14,872 bases of DNA, taken from assembly GCA_001824635.1 (NCBI GenBank), contig MHYB01000088.1, forward strand, positions 1-14,872, given 5' to 3'. The position numbers were made by a program, and so were the translations under genes. The notes beneath the pieces were generated by a model. The model did not search any database. It was not told the DNA's origin and saw only the letters and a list, made by a program, of their open reading frames with translations. This document shows positions 13,447 to 14,872 of the stretch, in pieces. Origin of the DNA: Planctomycetes bacterium GWF2_50_10. GTDB lineage: Bacteria > Planctomycetota > Phycisphaerae > Sedimentisphaerales > GWF2-50-10. Every line of letters begins with the position of its first letter. The stretch's first letter is position 1.

Positions 13447-13453
13447 TTGCTGG

Positions 13454-13473
13454 ATACCCGCCTGCGCGGGTAT
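13454..13473. repeat. Palindromic intergenic repeat, 8-bp stem
   Basis: ATACCCGC (13454-13461), loop CTGC, GCGGGTAT (13466-13473), flanked by TGG and GAC. This is the form of short intergenic palindrome scattered in many bacterial genomes. The rest of the gap (13474-13520) shows nothing recognisable. Confidence 0.6.
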
Positions 13474-13520
13474 GACAAGGCGGCTGGTCGCTAATTCCTA
13501 TACCTATCCCTATTACTGAT

Positions 13521-14849
13521 TCACAAGCGAGACGCTTGTGCTAGTTTGCGGGCGAGTTTGGTTATCACGTTTGCGGTGGGGGTGTCTGTTGGGGCTTTTA
13601 GTTTTTTTCGCATGAAATGGGGCACGAGAAATAGTGCTGCGCATGCGATGAAGAGGAGGTCGTAGATAGAGAGCGGTAGTGAGGCGATGCGGAATTTGAG
13701 GGCGGGGGTAAATTCAAGGACAAGGCCGGCCAGGAGCGGGGCGACGGCGGTTACCATTCGCTGGACGAGCAAAATGAAGGTGAGGAAATTCTGTTTTTCG
13801 CGGGGGACGACGCGGAGCATGTAATTTGTCATGGCGAGATTGACGCCGCTGTTGAAGGCACTCCAGAAAAGATAAAGCCCGCAGACGTAAAGAATTGCCC
13901 ATGTTGAACTGGGCCAGACGAATACCCATGCTGCGGTTGAGACGATCATTCCAATGTGCGTTATGCCGAAGATCGCGCGATTGCCGAATTTGTCGGCGAT
14001 CTTTCCCCATAGGCTGAGGCTAAGGATGGCCCCGATGCCGACCATGGCGGTGGAGGCTAAGATGACGCCGGAACTGTAGCCGAGGTCGCTTAGGAGCTTT
14101 ATCTTGAATGGTTCCATGGCCATTGAGGCGAGGAAATAAAATGTGAGGTAGAGGGAATAGTGTCGCATGGTGCTGTCGGCGGCGAATTCGCGGAGTCGCT
14201 GCCAAACGGTCATGCACACGGGATTTGGGAGCGGGGGATTTTCCGCCATCCATGGCAGGGGGAGGTTGCGGGCGATTTCGCCGGCAAATGCGATGAGGAA
14301 TACGATCTCGAAACCGAGCCAACTGGGGAATTTCCAGAGCACGAGGGCGGCGGCGAGAAGTGAGAGGGTGCTTGCGCTTTGCCATGTTGTGCGGAGTCGC
14401 GCGAAGAATCGTCCTGTGAGGCGTCTTGGGACGATATCCTGGAGGATTGGAAACCAGCCGGTGGAGCCGAGGGCGATGGCGGCGTTTCGCGAGGCGTTTG
14501 CGGCTGCAAGCATCGCAAGGCATGCCCAGGCGGGCCAATAGCTGGCGGCCAAAGGCAAGAGCAGGATAGGTGCGAAAAATACTGCTGAGAGCCAGTACCA
14601 TTTTATAATGATTTTGCGTTTGCCGTAGATCTCGATAGCGGACATTGTGCATAAGCCGAGCAGGAACGGGGCGATTGAAAGGAAGTTGAAAATGCCGAGG
14701 TATAGTTCGCCGGCGCCGAGCTTGATTGCGGCGAGGGAGAATATATTTCCCGCGCCGCAGGTAGCCGCGACGAGCGAGGCGACCGAAGAGATTATGACGG
14801 CTTTCATGCTAAGCCGTCGTGTCTGGCGATTAATCGTGGGGCCGTTCAT
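13521..14849 (-). CDS. Major facilitator superfamily transporter
   Basis: A 442-residue integral membrane protein with about 12 hydrophobic segments in two halves, of the proton-coupled or facilitator MFS fold; the substrate is not predictable. In the second half the loop-2 signature GKIADKFGNR (282-291) is clear, the usual MFS motif A; the first-half equivalent is degenerate (EIYGKRK, 73-79). The Arg-containing segment RLTGRFFARLRTTW (143-156) lies in a cytoplasmic loop. ATG at 14849, with GGAT several bases upstream as a weak ribosome site; an internal ATG (residue 15) is an alternative start. The last six residues (AQASRL, 437-442) and the stop codon are encoded by the CACAAGCG palindrome, so the original C-terminus may have been altered by repeat insertion. 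Converges on secA. Confidence 0.88.
   Translation of the reverse strand: MNGPTINRQTRRLSMKAVIISSVASLVAATCGAGNIFSLAAIKLGAGELYLGIFNFLSIAPFLLGLCTMSAIEIYGKRKIIIKWYWLSAVFFAPILLLPLAASYWPAWACLAMLAAANASRNAAIALGSTGWFPILQDIVPRRLTGRFFARLRTTWQSASTLSLLAAALVLWKFPSWLGFEIVFLIAFAGEIARNLPLPWMAENPPLPNPVCMTVWQRLREFAADSTMRHYSLYLTFYFLASMAMEPFKIKLLSDLGYSSGVILASTAMVGIGAILSLSLWGKIADKFGNRAIFGITHIGMIVSTAAWVFVWPSSTWAILYVCGLYLFWSAFNSGVNLAMTNYMLRVVPREKQNFLTFILLVQRMVTAVAPLLAGLVLEFTPALKFRIASLPLSIYDLLFIACAALFLVPHFMRKKLKAPTDTPTANVITKLARKLAQASRL
13522..13540. repeat. CACAAGCG palindrome, copy 3, inside the MFS gene end
   Basis: CACAAGCG-AGA-CGCTTGTG, identical to the cores at 554-572 and 3753-3771, with the following CTA also shared. 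Here it overlaps the 3' end of the minus-strand MFS gene: read on that strand it encodes the final residues and supplies the TGA. Confidence 0.85.
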
Positions 14850-14872
14850 GCATTATCCGAAAAACGGTATTT

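Overview
The window is bacterial. Gene content and protein style fit a Gram-negative-type bacterium with a large cell-surface polysaccharide programme. The enlarged SecA, the PdxB homologue, and intergenic regions full of short palindromes and 7-bp repeats make me think of Planctomycetota (Phycisphaerae-like). That placement is inference: there is no rRNA or other phylogenetic marker here, and related phyla (Verrucomicrobiota, Omnitrophota) are possible.

Layout. 1-1034 has no intact gene. It holds a G-quadruplex motif, the decayed remains of a winged-helix protein gene (153-463, minus) with its ribosome site still perfect, and a cluster of palindromic repeats. 1035-2518 carries greA (transcript cleavage factor) and manA (mannose-6-phosphate isomerase) on the plus strand. 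A convergent ATP-grasp ligase gene follows (2577-3566, minus). 3567-3885 holds a second palindrome cluster and a good promoter for a WbpA-type UDP-GlcNAc 6-dehydrogenase (3886-5196), which ends in a strong terminator. Then come a small zinc-ribbon membrane protein (5276-5680), a WbpE-like sugar aminotransferase (5785-6888) and, 4 nt later, a PdxB-type erythronate-4-phosphate dehydrogenase (6893-8041). A bidirectional terminator separates these from a NodC/hyaluronan-synthase-like membrane glycosyltransferase (8110-9606, minus). secA (9876-13355) is transcribed divergently from the glycosyltransferase, and an MFS transporter (13521-14849, minus) converges on secA.

How they work together. ManA feeds mannose-6-phosphate/GDP-mannose supply. 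The WbpA and WbpE homologues are two steps of the UDP-GlcNAc to UDP-2,3-diamino-uronic acid route used for O-antigen-type glycans; the intervening oxidase and the acetyltransferase are not in the window. PdxB makes a precursor of pyridoxal phosphate, the cofactor of the neighbouring aminotransferase. The membrane glycosyltransferase could polymerise a GlcNAc-type polymer.

Most unusual features. (1) Tracts of 7-bp-period repeats (units of the general form RG[T/A]NNNN, with a different local sequence in each tract) lie next to greA, manA, pdxB and secA, all in the same orientation, and in two cases supply the final codons or stop codon of the gene. (2) A dispersed hairpin CACAAGCG-AGA-CGCTTGTG occurs three times, and one copy forms the C-terminus of the MFS transporter. 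(3) SecA is about 260 residues longer than the E. coli protein, mostly because a W-A-x-x-x-F/Y motif unit of about 60 residues is repeated five times where the helical wing normally lies; a charged coiled-coil-like insert adds to this near the preprotein-binding domain.
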